A stretch of DNA of 64,000 nt from Cryptomeria japonica. Lineage: Eukaryota; Streptophyta; Pinopsida; Cupressales; Cupressaceae. A model generated the notes under the pieces. The model searched no databases. It was not told the DNA's origin and was given only the letters and a program-made list of their open reading frames with translations. Of the stretch, positions 48,848 through 61,149 are shown one piece after another (the stretch's first letter is position 1; each line of letters begins with the position of its first letter). A program made the translations under genes and the position numbers. The DNA lies in the NCBI RefSeq assembly GCF_030272615.1, contig NC_081410.1, positions 188,995,619 through 189,059,618 on the forward strand. Direction: 5' to 3'.

Positions 48848-51800
48848 AAATCCAAGGATTTGATCATCTTGGATCAGAATCAGCCAAAACCAAGTCCAAC
48901 CAAGACCAAGAACCAACGGGGACAGTAGAAACCAACCAGGAAAGAACCAAATCCAACTAAAGCACAACTTTGACGTCAATGACAACACATAATAAATATT
49001 GCCAACACATATATCATACGCCCACATAAATATCTAGCATCATCAATAAGCATCTAAAATATAGATAGAGTCATAAACATAAATCAACACACCATATGAG
49101 AGTCTAATCAAGTCTAATGTTGCATGATCAAAAAAGGTAAATCAAGGAGGGAGACTACAAAAGATATGATCCCTTTATTTGTTTAAATCACATCACAATC
49201 TGTAAATTGGACCCTTGATTTTAGGTGTGCCATTTTATCATTTTGTCCTAATTTATCCTTAATCCTATCCTAATTTCAACTTCTAAAATGCATTAAAGCA
49301 TTTTCAATTCAAACATTATCATTTAGGGTTTTTATCTAACACATTTGAGTAGGACTCTAGTTTATATATTAGACACTTTAGCTCCTAGAAATATTAAACA
49401 CACTTAAGATCCACGAGCACACACTTTATTCTAGATTTAATATCAATTATTTATGGAGGTGGAAATCACCAAAATAGGGGGTTGATTAAGGTAAACCTCT
49501 ATATAGCCACCACCCTACCATTTTTCATCTTGCAGGTGTAGCTACAGGTACTCCACAAAGCCAAGAAGTCTAGAACATCATCAGGGGGTCAATACAAACC
49601 TATTCCTAGAATTTTGACCTAATTTCCTAGGACCAAGGTGCTTAGAATGTCGTTGTCTAGACTGGGGCACTCCTATCCTCGATTTTTTTTACCAAATGTG
49701 ACATGGAGCTTCTAGACAATGTCAGGGTGCAGATTTCCAAATACTAGCTCATAACCAAAAGACCACAATGTTCTAAGCATCCGAGACCTACAAAATTAGC
49801 TTAAAATTGTAGTTACAAGTGCACAATCAGATTTCCCATCCATTTCTATTTTTTTTACAATATTTATGCTCATTTATCAATCAATTATAAGAAAATAAGT
49901 CTTCATTTACTTCAAACTTTAGTCATAGTTACACATTGTTTCAACATATATCCATAGTTCATTCACTTTCTAAAGTAGCAAAGGAATAAAAACCCTAGAA
50001 GTTTCATTTGAATCTCTTCTACAAGAGTTAGTCAAGTATGATCACTCATTTAGGTGATTTTGTATTCCAATGTTTTTATGAAAGATCTTAGTTTCCATCC
50101 TACCTGATTCCATTTTCATCCATTACACTCTCATACAAACGAGATGGTGATCATGCAAGTCCCAACATTACACGAGTGGGCATGCCTTTCCAAACAAGTC
50201 TCAATTCTCCATGTGTGAGCATGCCTTCCCAATACACCCTTGGCCTTGTTATATCACTCAAGGCATTGTTGAGGAACCAATTATCTTATTAGTGTTTTGG
50301 GTCATTATTTTACTATGTAATCACTTGATTAGAAGACTCCTTGCATCATCATACCGCTTACAAGACACTTTGGGTTGGGAACACATTGGGAACCACTCCA
50401 TAGATGCACTCTAGTACCTAATATTAGGTTCATCCCATTTCCAATGAATGAGGTAACAAAATGTATCAAAGATAACATTCCAAAATGTCATATTTGCATA
50501 TCAAATTTGATCCCATATCAAAATTACATATATATTATCTATCATTCCTTGTCAAAAAATATTATCAAAATCATCAATTTCCACATTTATCTCATTTTGC
50601 AACTTTTCCCAAAAACTAGTCACACAACCTTCCACTATTTAAGGACCTCCAAAACTTGAAATTTCAAAATGAAAAAATAAAAAATGTAACAATGCCCTTT
50701 TGATCCCCATATGCCCAACACCATAAAACAATGCTCAATTTGACATTTCATCCAATCCACACAAATTTGGGCAGCATAACATTTATAAAATTATGTTTTC
50801 AAATTTTGTTTGAAACTTATTAGGAAATCAATAAAATGGAAGGGTATTAACTAAGAAAATGTTTAAATCATCTAAAACATCATTTGTAAAAATTTAGAAG
50901 AATTTAAATTGAGAAAACAATAATAAATCAATCCTACCTCTAGCTTGGGCTCAAATCTTCAAAATAAAATAATTTTGGACACACTGAAAATGACAATGAT
51001 TCATTTGGACAACCAAATGCATTCACCAATACAAATCTAATAACCTCCTACCCACAAAAATATTCTTGGTACTTGTTAGCTTTACCTCACAAATCTCAAG
51101 GTAGTAGAGTTTTGTAAGCACAAAATGTGAAAAATTAAACTAAGTGTGAAAATAAGATTCAAATTCATCAATATAAACTCACTTTTTGAAAAGGAATAAA
51201 ATAATTGTAAATTAAATTAAACTTAAATCAATAATAAAATCCCCAAATAACCCCTAAGGTTGAATCATGCAATTCTCAATATTTTAAGTACATAGAAGAT
51301 ACATTATGCATTTAGTTATTTTATTGTCACAATTTAATATTAAAATGCCATTAATATATATACCAAAATGACAATGAATTGTCAATGACCTAATATGCAC
51401 ATACAATTATTGTGTATCATTCACATAGATGTAATAGGGTATACCAAACATTATCAAAATAGTAATAGAATGTATAATCACATATAACAACAAAATCATC
51501 CAAATTAGGAATGATGGGTATTACTGGATACAATACTGACGAGTGTGTTATCCCTGTAACCACCGTTGTGGAAATGGGAACACCTAGACCTATGGAGCTA
51601 GGTAGAGTTGATGTCTTGTACCTGCATCACTCAATGAAACATAGTGGTACTTGTACATGTATATCATAGTATATAATCATTCCCCAATCAGGGACACATA
51701 ATAATATGGCTAGTAATGATACATCATCAAATCATCATAACATAATCAATGCATCATTATGTAAACACATTAATATAAATATAATCAGAATGTCATAACA

Positions 51801-52020
51801 TCATATACTTAATCATCATTGAATCTACATTTATAACCATCTATAAACATCAATAGTGATATGTACATGGACAAAAGAATATAGCTAACATAATTAGGAT
51901 ACACCACATGGATGCCAATACAAAAGAATAATCATATGCACAATCGAAATGCATCATCAACAATATCAATATCATATCAAAATAAAACAATGAAAGAATG
52001 CAAACATGGGAGGCATTACA
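46805..52020 (-). repeat. 3' LTR of a minus-strand Ty3/gypsy element (family 1, 5.2 kb)
   Basis: On the minus strand the LTR starts TGTAATGCCTCCCATG at 52020, directly after a polypurine tract, and ends GGTGGGGTATTATA at 46805 (terminal CA changed to TA). The family marker CACCTAGACCTATGGAGCTA lies at about 51580. Compared with the LTR arm at 30558-44071, the segment from 48848 to about 50000 is replaced or inserted sequence. The length is inferred from the two termini. Confidence 0.65.
49190..50020 (+). repeat. Possible diverged family-2 LTR fragment within the gypsy LTR
   Basis: A block at about 49470-49560 (AATAGGGGGTTGATTAAGGT, then AAACCTCTATATAGCC, then TTGCAGGTGTAGCTACAGGT) follows the order seen in family-2 LTRs (GGTTTGACTAAGGCAAACCC, then GTAGGTTGCAGGTGCACAAC at 4710-4790 and 60567-60650). 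No clear ends were found. Confidence 0.3.
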
Positions 52021-52030
52021 TCCTCCCCCT
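52021..52030 (-). other. Polypurine tract of the gypsy element
   Basis: The minus strand reads CTAGGGGGAGGA immediately before TGTAATGCC, the position of the plus-strand primer in LTR retrotransposons. It fixes both the element orientation and the LTR edge at 52020. Confidence 0.75.
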
Positions 52031-52099
52031 AGGAATAGGATTACTCCTGGAATCCTGCAAAAAGTCAGTGGTACAAATCTCTAAATTGTGTAGCATCCT

Positions 52100-53236
52100 C
52101 CCAAGTAGCTTAAGTCTCATCATTTGGGTCCAATTGGACCCTTACCTACTCTATGTCTCTACCCTTGAGGGTCAGCCTCTAATATTAAAAAATGTGCACA
52201 TACTCCAAATAATTTTTTTCATCGTTGACCTATAAAGCATCCTAATCAAGAACATGCATCACATAAAGAATATACTTCTTGAGCATTTAAATAGGGAATG
52301 CATCATGGGTGTTAGATAGGCTAGGTGGCAAGGAAAGGTAGTAGGAAATATGAACAATTCTCTCAAGTATTTTTAAAAGGTCCAACAAAATGTGATGTCA
52401 ACTTAGGCCCTTTCTCATAATAAATGGGTCTCTTCTAAGGAAAAAATCTCAAGAATACACGATCACCTACTAAGAAGTGGTGATCCAACCTACAGGCATC
52501 AACATACTTCTTTTATTAGTCCTAAGCTATAGCCAAATACTCTCTAATATGAACTACCTTCTACTCAATATCGTGAAGCATCTCTATACCTAAAAGAGAA
52601 TGGCCCTCTAAATGATCCCAAATCAACGATGTATGGAATAGTCAACCAAACAAGGCTTGAAGTGGTGACATGCCAAAATAAATATGATACCCATTAATAT
52701 AAGAAAACTCTACCAAATATAAATATTCATGCCACCATGAATTCTTATCCATGACATACATACGAAGCATATACTCAAGGACCTAGTTAACTCTCTTTGT
52801 CTATCTGTTAGTCTTGAGGTGGTATGTAGTACTAAAATTGAGTTGGTCACCTAATGCATGTTGTGGGGAAGTCCAAAATATTGATGTATACATTGGGCCC
52901 CAATATAAAATGATCTTGCGAGGTATCTCATGCAAGCACACAATGTCCTTCATAAATATATGTGCTACAGATGCACTAGTATAAGTAGATGTCATGGGGG
53001 AAAATTTAGCCACCCTTGACAACGTGTCCACTATATTTATGATAGCATCATGATGATGTGAATACATAGGTAGCCCCACAATGTAATCAAGGTATATTGA
53101 GTTCCATTTCCACTTGGAATGAGATGTGGATGCAAGAGACTTGTGGGATGTTTATGTTTCACCTTCACCCTTTGACTCTCTAGGCACTTAGACACAAAAT
53201 ATGCAATATTATGCCTCATCCTTTCCTAATGACATA
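52100..53236 (-). pseudogene. Ty3/gypsy integrase remnant
   Basis: Minus-strand integrase from the HHCC-to-core region to the C-terminal domain. In order: MRHNIAYFVSKCLESQRVK (53219), HHDAIINIVDTLSRVAKF (about 53050), HIFMKDIVCLHEIPRKI, QLNFSTTYHLKTNR, RVN-x-VLEYMLRMYVMDKN, GMSPLQALFG, then KGPKLTSHFVGPFKILERI (about 52390), matching the GPY/F-type region. The second catalytic Asp is lost (LYWGP in place of the usual SDRDP) and the catalytic Glu is Lys (TKRVN, codon at 52795-52797). Several stops are present. Upstream pol is cut off at 53236 by insertion of the family-2 element. It resembles chromovirus-type gypsy integrase; the chromodomain itself is not clear. Confidence 0.9.
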
Positions 53237-53241
53237 GTTTT
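53237..53241. repeat. Probable target-site duplication GTTTT (left)
   Basis: GTTTT precedes the 5' LTR; GTTTC follows the 3' LTR at 61114-61118. One mismatch, acceptable for an old insertion. Confidence 0.5.
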
Positions 53242-54539
53242 TGTAACATCCTAAAATTATGACCTTGTAATTTTCAACCATATTTGGGTCTTCACATTGG
53301 TGAAGAAAATCCCTAAGCCTGATTGGAGACTCGAGACATGCTCGCACCTCCCAAAACATGCATTTCCTCACATCCTGCACTTTCCTCCTGCACTTCTTGT
53401 CCTAGATTAGGGCAGGATAGAGGCATGACACCTTTGTTCGAATGGATGGTCCAGCCAACACTTTCCCTCACCTAGGATAGGGAAAGAAAGACAATAAAAC
53501 AACTAACTAACCTAGGACAAGGGCATGGCACCCTTGTCCTTTCCCTATTTTGGGCCCCCTCCACTTAAGTCTTGCATTGGGCTTCTCAATGGGAAGCGGG
53601 AAAAGGTTTTCTATGTCTGCCTAAGATGAAAAATCAGTTACAAACCCTAATTGGCAAGTATATAAGATGCATTTCCCCCTCTCATTTGTAGAGGTCGATA
53701 ATTCAATGAGTTCAATAAGTTCAATAAGCGAAAGTAAGGTGAACAAGCATTATCATCATTCAATCATTCCTTTCAAGAATTGATCATCTCAATTCTCCTT
53801 TCAATACTAGGTGTTGCATTCAAGTCAAGGATTCAACCATTGAAGAGGAGATCCCTATCAACATTCAAATCATTCAATTCTATATATCCTTTCAAACAAA
53901 TCTATCAACATTTCAATTGCATCCTCTCTTGAGGTGAATTATACTCCAGTCATTTACTTTCATTTACTTGCAAGTACTCTTCATCATTTGGCTAATTCCA
54001 AAACCAGGGTTTGATCTGAAGGCAAACCCCCAATCCCAATAATATTTCCTCTCTTTTCTGTGTGTAGGTTGCAAGTACGCAGTTGTATTTGCAGGTTTAA
54101 GCTTCATTTTCAGAGATGGAAAAACCCTTTTCGTTGCACGGATTTTTCGGAGGACACTTTCAACACGGTCCCGACAACTTTCACTCAAATTTATAGGGGA
54201 GCTCCATCTCAGCATTTTATTGCTAATTCCAGGTGCACAAATTCATCTCGCATTTCTATCTCAAGTTATAATCATTTCTTCTCTATCTTTACACTTAGTC
54301 TCAATTCACTTAATTCATCCTATCCATTCTAAAAGAGGGGTTACTTTTACTTTCCAAATTCACTGTCAATTCACTTAGCATTCAATCTCTTTTCATTGAT
54401 ATTGTGAATTCAACCCCCCTCTTTTAAATGTAATGTGTGAAAGAGGTTGAAGAGGATCCTTTGTGAAACTTGCACTCCTTTCTTGAGGAGGGTAAAGCTT
54501 TCCACTTGATCTCACCTCCTTCCTTTTTTCACCATTACA
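53242..54539 (+). repeat. 5' LTR of the family-2 element
   Basis: Starts TGTAACATCCTAAAATTATGACC and ends TTTTTTCACCATTACA. It aligns along its length with 59920-61113; the main difference is about 100 extra bases near 53425-53520, part of which is a near-duplicate CTAGGATAGGG / CCTAGGACAAGGG motif. A TATA box, TATATAAG at 53659-53666, has an equivalent at 60235-60242. Confidence 0.88.
53659..53666 (+). promoter_or_regulatory. Candidate TATA box in the 5' LTR
   Basis: TATATAAG after CTAATTGGCAAG; the 3' LTR keeps TATATAAA at the same place. Conserved in position between the two LTRs, which supports a promoter role. Confidence 0.5.
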
Positions 54540-54558
54540 TTTTGGTGAATCTGACACC
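54540..54558 (+). other. Primer-binding-site region of the family-2 element
   Basis: TTTTGGTGAATCTGACACC directly follows the 5' LTR. It partly matches TTTTGGCGACTCTG, the tRNA-Arg-type primer site remembered from Ogre elements, with two differences in those 14 bases. The tRNA assignment is tentative. Confidence 0.4.
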
Positions 54559-55645
54559 TTACATGCTTGACATTTCACATTATTGCATATTTTTCATTTA
54601 CAAGTTTAATTTTCTTGAAAAACTTAGTGGTTAATTCATTCAAAACCCTAGTTGTTAGAATTAGAATTGAACTTGTGTTTTCCAAAAATTGCTATCTATT
54701 GTTTTAGATCTAAAAATTGCATTAAATACAATTTCTTATTTGTCTTGTTCAAATTGCAAATCAATTCTACAAAATTAAGTGGTTAATGGTCAAAACCCTA
54801 ATTTTCAAAAATCAACTTGAACTTGTGCAAACATTAGATTTACATTTAATTTTCAGATTTAGAACTTTTTTCAATTTTGTCTTCTTGCCTAAAATTCAAA
54901 TTTTCAACTTCCCTCCCTTTTCCAAAATTCAAAATTTAAAAATTCAGTGGTTAGGTCCTAAAACACTAATTTTCAAATTCACTTGGATTTTGTGTAAAAT
55001 TCACTCAATTTCAACCAATTTCAGTTTTCAAAATATTACCCAAGGTGCCCTTATCCATTAGATTTGACCTTTTTCAAATTTGCAATTCAATTTCTTATCT
55101 TTTTCAAAACCCTAATAGGGTCCTATTTTCACATTCAAACTTTAATTTCGCATATCTAAACTTCGTAAAATCAACCAATTTTTTGAGGTTAGCTCTAAAA
55201 TCATCATAGCTTTTATCCCTAAAAATTTTCTAAAAAGTTGGGTTGACCATGTGCAACTTCAACACGGTCTCTGGCTTTTTTCTTGAAATTTCAAGAGACT
55301 ATTATGACTGTATTTAATTGCTTAAATCCAGAAAATTGGTTGATTTTGTTGAATTTTGATCCCTCTAAAATAAAAAATACTTCAAAAATTCAACATCACA
55401 ACTTTCAAGAAAAAAAATTAAAATTAAGTGGTTAATTGTAATATGCCCTGATTTTAAATTTTTTGTCAATTTTAATTTTAAAGTTAAGTGGGTATCCCAT
55501 AGGCCCTAATTTTAAAATTTCAAAACATTATTTTGGAAATTGTGTCATTTCTTCTTTCAACAAAATTCAAATTGTATAACCATCATTTATGCATTATTCA
55601 ATTTTGCAAACTTTGTTCCCCAAATTCAAATTTTCCCTCTAGTGC

Positions 55646-58600
55646 ATGAGTTTTACCACTATTATTCCTACCTCCACTATCCCCGTTAGACGAAATATTA
55701 GAATTAAGGCTTCCCAAGGTTTAATTTCTAGAAAGATGGAGCCTAATTTGGGTGACTTCTTCAATGAGGATAATGCTAATTCTTCCCATCCTAATAACAT
55801 CCCTGTTTACCCAATTGATGATTCCAATGATGAAGAAGAAGCTTTTACTAGAGTTTCCATAGATCAACTTTCAAAATTGGACAATCAATTTGACAACTTT
55901 CAATAATGGATGTCTCAAGAATATCCTAGTAGTGAAGCCCTTCCTTTAATTGAAAGTCTAAAACACATGATTCAAAGTGATAAGAATGGAATTGATATAT
56001 TGTGTGGCATTGCCCATATTATTGATTCTAATGTCATGCCTATAAAGAGTTGTGCTGAGAACTTAGGTTATTCACAACTTCCTACACAAGTCAATCATTC
56101 TATTCCTTTTACCACTTCAATAACTAGCATTCCCACTTTCACTTCAAACATCATGACTACATCATCTCAAAATGTTATACCTACAACCATTAGTCATGGG
56201 GGCAATCCTTCTTGTTCATTTAATCCTCCATATTTATCTACGCCTTCAATGAGTATTCCTATTTTCTCTCAACCAATCAATGTGATACAAGGGGGAAATT
56301 CATCCAATCATTTTATCCCTCCTTTTAGTGTCCCATTTCCTACTCAATCATCCCCTATGCCTACTTACCATAGTGTTCCACCACTCCATTCTCAACCAAT
56401 GCCTTCTTTCAATAACATCACACCACCTTCTCAATCAAACATGTATAACATAAATTCTTCCACTGAAGAAACTATTAATAGCCTTTCCCAAATTGTGTCA
56501 TCATTGCAACAATAAATTGCTTCTATGAGTCAATCCAAGTCTAGTGTGCCCACATTTGATGTTGTGAGCCCACTTTCTCTTGATATTGTTAGAGTTTTCC
56601 CTCCTAAACACATTGAAGTCCCTCATTTGGAACTCTATAATGCAAAAGGTGATCCTTTAATTTATGTCAAGACATTCCAAACTTTGTGTATTGACTTTTC
56701 TCATGATCAAAGATTGCTTGCCAAACTGTTTACTCGAACACTAAGAGATAAGGCTTTAAAATGGTATTGCTCTTTGCCTTCCTATTCTATTACTTCTTTT
56801 CAAGAATTATCAAATGCTTTTTTTCAACAATTTCAAAACAACATAGGTCCTAAAATCACTTTGACTGATTTAATGCATTGTAAACAAGGTGTTAAAGAAA
56901 AAGTGACTGATTTCATTGGTAGATATAAGCATTTGTATTCTCAGATTTCTTTTCCAGTGCCTAATAATGATATTTAAAGAATTTTCATTTCTAATTTGCA
57001 AAAAGACATTAGGGACAAACTTCTCCTTTCTGAGTTTACTTCCTTTCCACAATTGTATGCAACACTTCACAATTATCTTTTGACTATGAGTAAACTAGAG
57101 CAATCTACTCCTATGGCTCTGGGTAATAAGGGTGAGAGTGTTCAACAACTATTTGTGAAGTTCAAACTGAATAAAGGCTTCATCAAATTTAATGATACCA
57201 TCAACAACAATGACATGAATGCTACAATAGGTGTACCTCCTATTTCTAAAAAAATTTAGAAGAGAAAGGCAATTTACTCCTTCGAATGAATCTTTACATA
57301 GCATTATGTGTCAGTTGTTACAAGGAAATGGTATCACACTTCCTCCAATAAAACCAGTTGACCCTTCTAAGGTAGCCTCACCTTACTTTAATAATAATTC
57401 TTTTTGTTAGTTTCATCGTCAGCTTGGTCATGATATTGAGAAATGTTTTGCATTAAAAAGTAAGATTCAACACCTGATTAATAATAATACTATATCTATG
57501 GTAGGTGTGAATGATAAAGGAAACAAATCAGTAGCTCCTCCTAATCAAAATCTTAAGATTTTTACTAATCCTTTACCCTCTCATACCTCTAACATGATTG
57601 AGACTGAACATAGCTCTTTCTCTCCCTCTAACCTTACTGCCTCGTCTCCAAATTTGGTGAATATGGTAGAGAAACAAGAAACACCGAAGGACTCATGTAT
57701 CACATTTGACCCTAGTGAGACTATTAGAGCACCCGATGGACCCTTATACATAGTTGTGAAGATTCAAGATAAAACTTGTCGTGGTGTTCTTATCAACCCC
57801 TCTTGCATGGTTAATGTCATCACTGAGGAGTATTTTTTCACTTTGTGTTTGCATAAACCAATCTATGATGATACTAATGTGGTCGTTAAGTTATTTGATG
57901 GATTTTCTTGTCCTACCATTGGTTCTATCATACTCCCTATTGAGGTTCACACTAAATCTATAGATGTCAACTTTGTTGTCATTCCTTCATCTGAACAATT
58001 CCATGTGAAGTTAGGTTACCCTTGGATATCTTCCATGAAGGCTATTGCTTCTCCAATCCATAAGTGTTTGAAATTTCTCCATAATAGAGAAATCATAACT
58101 ATTAACCATAGCTTATTTCGACCAGCTGAAAGAAGCCCAGGTGTTCCTATTGATTTATTTTGCCCCAAACAATTTCAATCTCTTTCACCAATAAGTTATT
58201 CTCTCTTTCAATCTTATCACAAATGGAAGAAAGATATGATCTTATCCTTAAGCCAACCTAGAACTCCAACACTTGATATTCCTATCATTCTTGAAGATAA
58301 AGTTCTTCCTATAACAGATAGAACTAATCTTCCTCCTAAGGAAGATTCCCAACCTATTCCTATGGATGAAACTATGCCTTCTCCTAAGAAGAACAATAAT
58401 ATTCCTCCTAAGGTTAGACTTGTACCTCCTCCTCATGATGGACTTGGTATCCTTCCTACACCAAACATTCCTCCTTTATATGGTGCAGTTCCACCTCCTT
58501 GCTCTTATAGAGAGAAGAGACATATCTATCTTCTTGTCCAACCTAAAAGACGTCAACCTAAACCTCCAACTACCAAAGATGAGAATATTTACCCTTCAAC

Positions 58601-59136
58601 AAATATATCTCCTTTAATAAAATTTCCTCCTTCTCAACCTTCCGTTAAGACTCAGTGGAATCGTTGTGTGAGAGATCGCAGATGAAAAAGTCATGCTAGA
58701 GCTCGTGAAGTTGTTTCTCAAAATATTTAATCTCCCAAAACACCAACAAATGACATGATTCCCTTTTCTCCTAAACAAGATGTTGAACCTAAATCTCCAA
58801 ATCATAAGTTGTAGAAAACATGTCATGGTTTTATTTCTATTCATGTTAGAGCTCCTCTTTCTATAAATATTGATGAAGAAATAGGTGAAAATTTTATTCA
58901 TGATGACAATAAAACTCCTAATTCTTCTGATAGTGAATATGAATATGTTGATATTGAAAAACATTTATCTACAAAATTTTCAAAAGCCCTAATCCTAGCT
59001 CCTCGAATTGAACAAAGTGACTTGGCACATGAGAATAGTCCTTGTTTAGATCTTGTGATAGCTCCATTTGTTGTGCTTGATGTCCTCCTTTGGTGTGTTT
59101 CCCACCTTTCCATAGTGATCAGCAAGGTCGGGAGGT
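55646..59136 (+). pseudogene. Gag and protease-like polyprotein of the family-2 element
   Basis: From ATG 55646 one frame runs through a Pro/Ser/Thr-rich N-terminal region to a retrotransposon gag domain at about 56610-57100 (HIEVPHLELYNAKGDPLIYV, ALKWYCSLPSYSITSFQEL, DLMHCKQGVKEKVTDFIGRY). The frame shifts at the A7 run near 57249. The new frame has a knuckle broken by a stop (FC-stop-FHRQLGHDIEKC, about 57402) and a protease-like domain (57725-58130: APDGPLYIVVKIQDKTCRGV, GSIILPIEVH, VKLGYPWISSM). Its active-site motif reads LINPSCMVNVI, where LIDxGxSxNVI is usual: the Asp is Asn (AAC at 57795). A Pro-rich tail follows. Stops: 55904, 56513, 56975, 57408, 58683, 58728 and 58812. Coding ends near 59136 without a polymerase. 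Confidence 0.85.
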
Positions 59137-59919
59137 GAATGTCGTCCTAGACTAGCTACATTAACACCATAGATCCTCTACCTCTTTCTCTTTTCTTGCT
59201 CTTTTGTGACCATTCTTCTATGTGTATCCTAGTTCTTCTATTTTTTTGTCCCTAGTAATGTCTACTTGAGGACGATGCAAAGCATTGCAATCTCTTTTGG
59301 TCTCTTTCATGTTGACTCAAAGGACACCTGTGTTACCTTTCTTCCAAGGTAGTTTCCTTTCTTTGGGGAATGACGACTATTCTATGCATATATATATATA
59401 TACATGATATACATGAGTTATCATATGGCATACTAACCCTGAGGAAAGTGAAACTACCTCGTGCTTTGTGTTTTATGTTCATTATCCTTGGGTTTATTCC
59501 TTGATTAGGGGCTAAATTCTTGCGATAACGTAATCCCTCTCTCTGTCTTGGGTGTATCCTACCTTAAAGAAATCGCTCCCGATAAGGCGTGCATGGTCGC
59601 TTTAACGTGGGGGCATACACTCCACTCATATTTTCCTTCTTGATAATTGAAGTTACCTAGTGAACTTGACCTTACTTTGTAATTTTTTGGTATCCTTTTT
59701 CATGACTCATAGTGAGGGGAACCTTACTACTTGTAGTCATGGTTCTTCCCTTTTGATCTTCCCTTTTACTTTGTCAATCGAAGTCATAATATCCTTAGTC
59801 CACTAGGGGCTTGGTGTATCTTGCCTCCTTGACGTGGTGAAAGTCTTTCAATCTTGTTTCCATGTACTTTACTGCTAGTATTGGTGTATGCTTATACTCC
59901 CGCTAAAGTGGGGTCTAAA
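59137..59919 (+). other. 3' non-coding internal region and purine tract of the family-2 element
   Basis: No coding is seen. An (AT)n run lies at about 59388-59402. The end, CCCGCTAAAGTGGGGTCTAAA before the LTR, is the likely polypurine-tract region and matches CTCGCTAAAGTGGAGCGAAA before the LTR at 4037. The preceding TATTGGTGTATGC also matches CATTGGTGTAAGC (about 4000). Confidence 0.6.
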
Positions 59920-61113
59920 TGTAACGTCGTAAAATTGCAACCCTACAAGTTTTTACTGCATTTGGGTCTTCACATTGTCGAAGTGAATCTCTAAGCCTAA
60001 TTGGAGACCCGAGACATGCTTGTACCTCCCGAAACATGCATTCCATTGCATCCTACGCATTCCTCTTGCACTTCCTGTCCTGGATTAGGGCAGGACAGGG
60101 GCATGGTGCTTGTGTCCTTTCCCTATTTTGGCCCCCCTCCACTTGTCCTGCATTGGGATTATCAATGGGAAGTGGGAAAATATTTTCTATGTCGGCCTAA
60201 GATAGAAAATCAGTTACAAACCCTAATTGGCAAGTATATAAAATGCATTTTCCCCTCTCATTTGGAGAGGTCGATAAGTCAATGAGTTCAATAAGTTCAA
60301 TAAGCAAAAGTGAGGTGAACAAGCATTATCGTCATTCAAGCATTGAGCATCTCAAGTCTCCTTTCAAGTCTAGGTGTTGCATTCAATTCAAGGATTCAAC
60401 CATTGAAGAGGAGATCCCTATCAACATTCAAAGCATTCAATTCTATATATCCTTTTAAACAACTCTATCAACATTTCGATTGCATCCTCTCTTGAGGTGA
60501 ATTCTACTTCATTCATTTACTTTCATTTACTTGCAAGTACTTTTCATCAATTGGTTAATTCCAAAACCGGGGTTTGACCTAAAGGCAAATTCCCAATCCC
60601 AACAAAATTTCCTCTCTTTTCTGTGTGTAGGTTGCAGGTGCATAACTGTTTGCAGGTTTAAGCTTCATTTTCAGTGATGAAAAAACCCTTTTTGTCATGT
60701 GGATTTTTCGGAGGACCAAGTACACTTTCAACACGATCCGACTACTTTCACTCAAATTTATAGGGGAGCTCCATCTTGGCATTTTATTGCTAATTCCAGG
60801 TGCACAACTTCATCCCGCATTTCTATCTCAAGTTATAAACATTTCTTTTCTATCTTTACACTTAGTCTCAATTCACTTAATTCATCCTATCCATTCTAAA
60901 AGAGGGGTTACTTTTACTTTCCAAATCCATTGTTAATTCTCTTAGCATTCAATCTCTTTCCATTGATATTGGATCTAGTGAATTCAACCCCCCTTTTTTA
61001 AATGTAATGTGTGAATGAGGTTGAAGAGGATCCTTTGTGAAACTTGCACTCCTTTCTTGAGGAGGGTAAATCTTTCCACTTGATCTCACCTCCTTCCTTT
61101 TTTCACCATTATA
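59920..61113 (+). repeat. 3' LTR of the family-2 element
   Basis: Starts TGTAACGTCGTAAAATTGCAACC and ends TTTTTTCACCATTATA (CA changed to TA). It is 1194 bp against 1298 bp for the 5' LTR; the two LTRs are similar but clearly diverged, consistent with an old insertion. Confidence 0.88.
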
Positions 61114-61149
61114 GTTTCCTAAGCTCAACATGCATCTTCTTGAAGTTGG

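Larger units (their letters stand above)
53242..61113 (+). mobile_element. Family-2 LTR retrotransposon with gag and protease only (7.9 kb)
   Basis: Complete element: 5' LTR 53242-54539, primer-site region from 54540, gag-protease frame 55646-59136, non-coding tail, purine tract, 3' LTR 59920-61113. The 5.4-kb internal region has no reverse transcriptase, RNase H or integrase motif in any frame, so the element would need an autonomous partner. The order (extra N-terminal coding before gag, then gag, then protease) and the primer-site sequence point to the Tat/Ogre side of Ty3/gypsy; this is inference. It is inserted beside the minus-strand gypsy integrase. A relative lies at 1442-5209, so the family has moved more than once. 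Confidence 0.8.

Noticed and set aside
55646-56515. Independent host gene upstream of gag
   Set aside because: Same frame as the gag domain, separated only by point stops, and inside an LTR pair; best read as the N-terminal part of the retroelement polyprotein.
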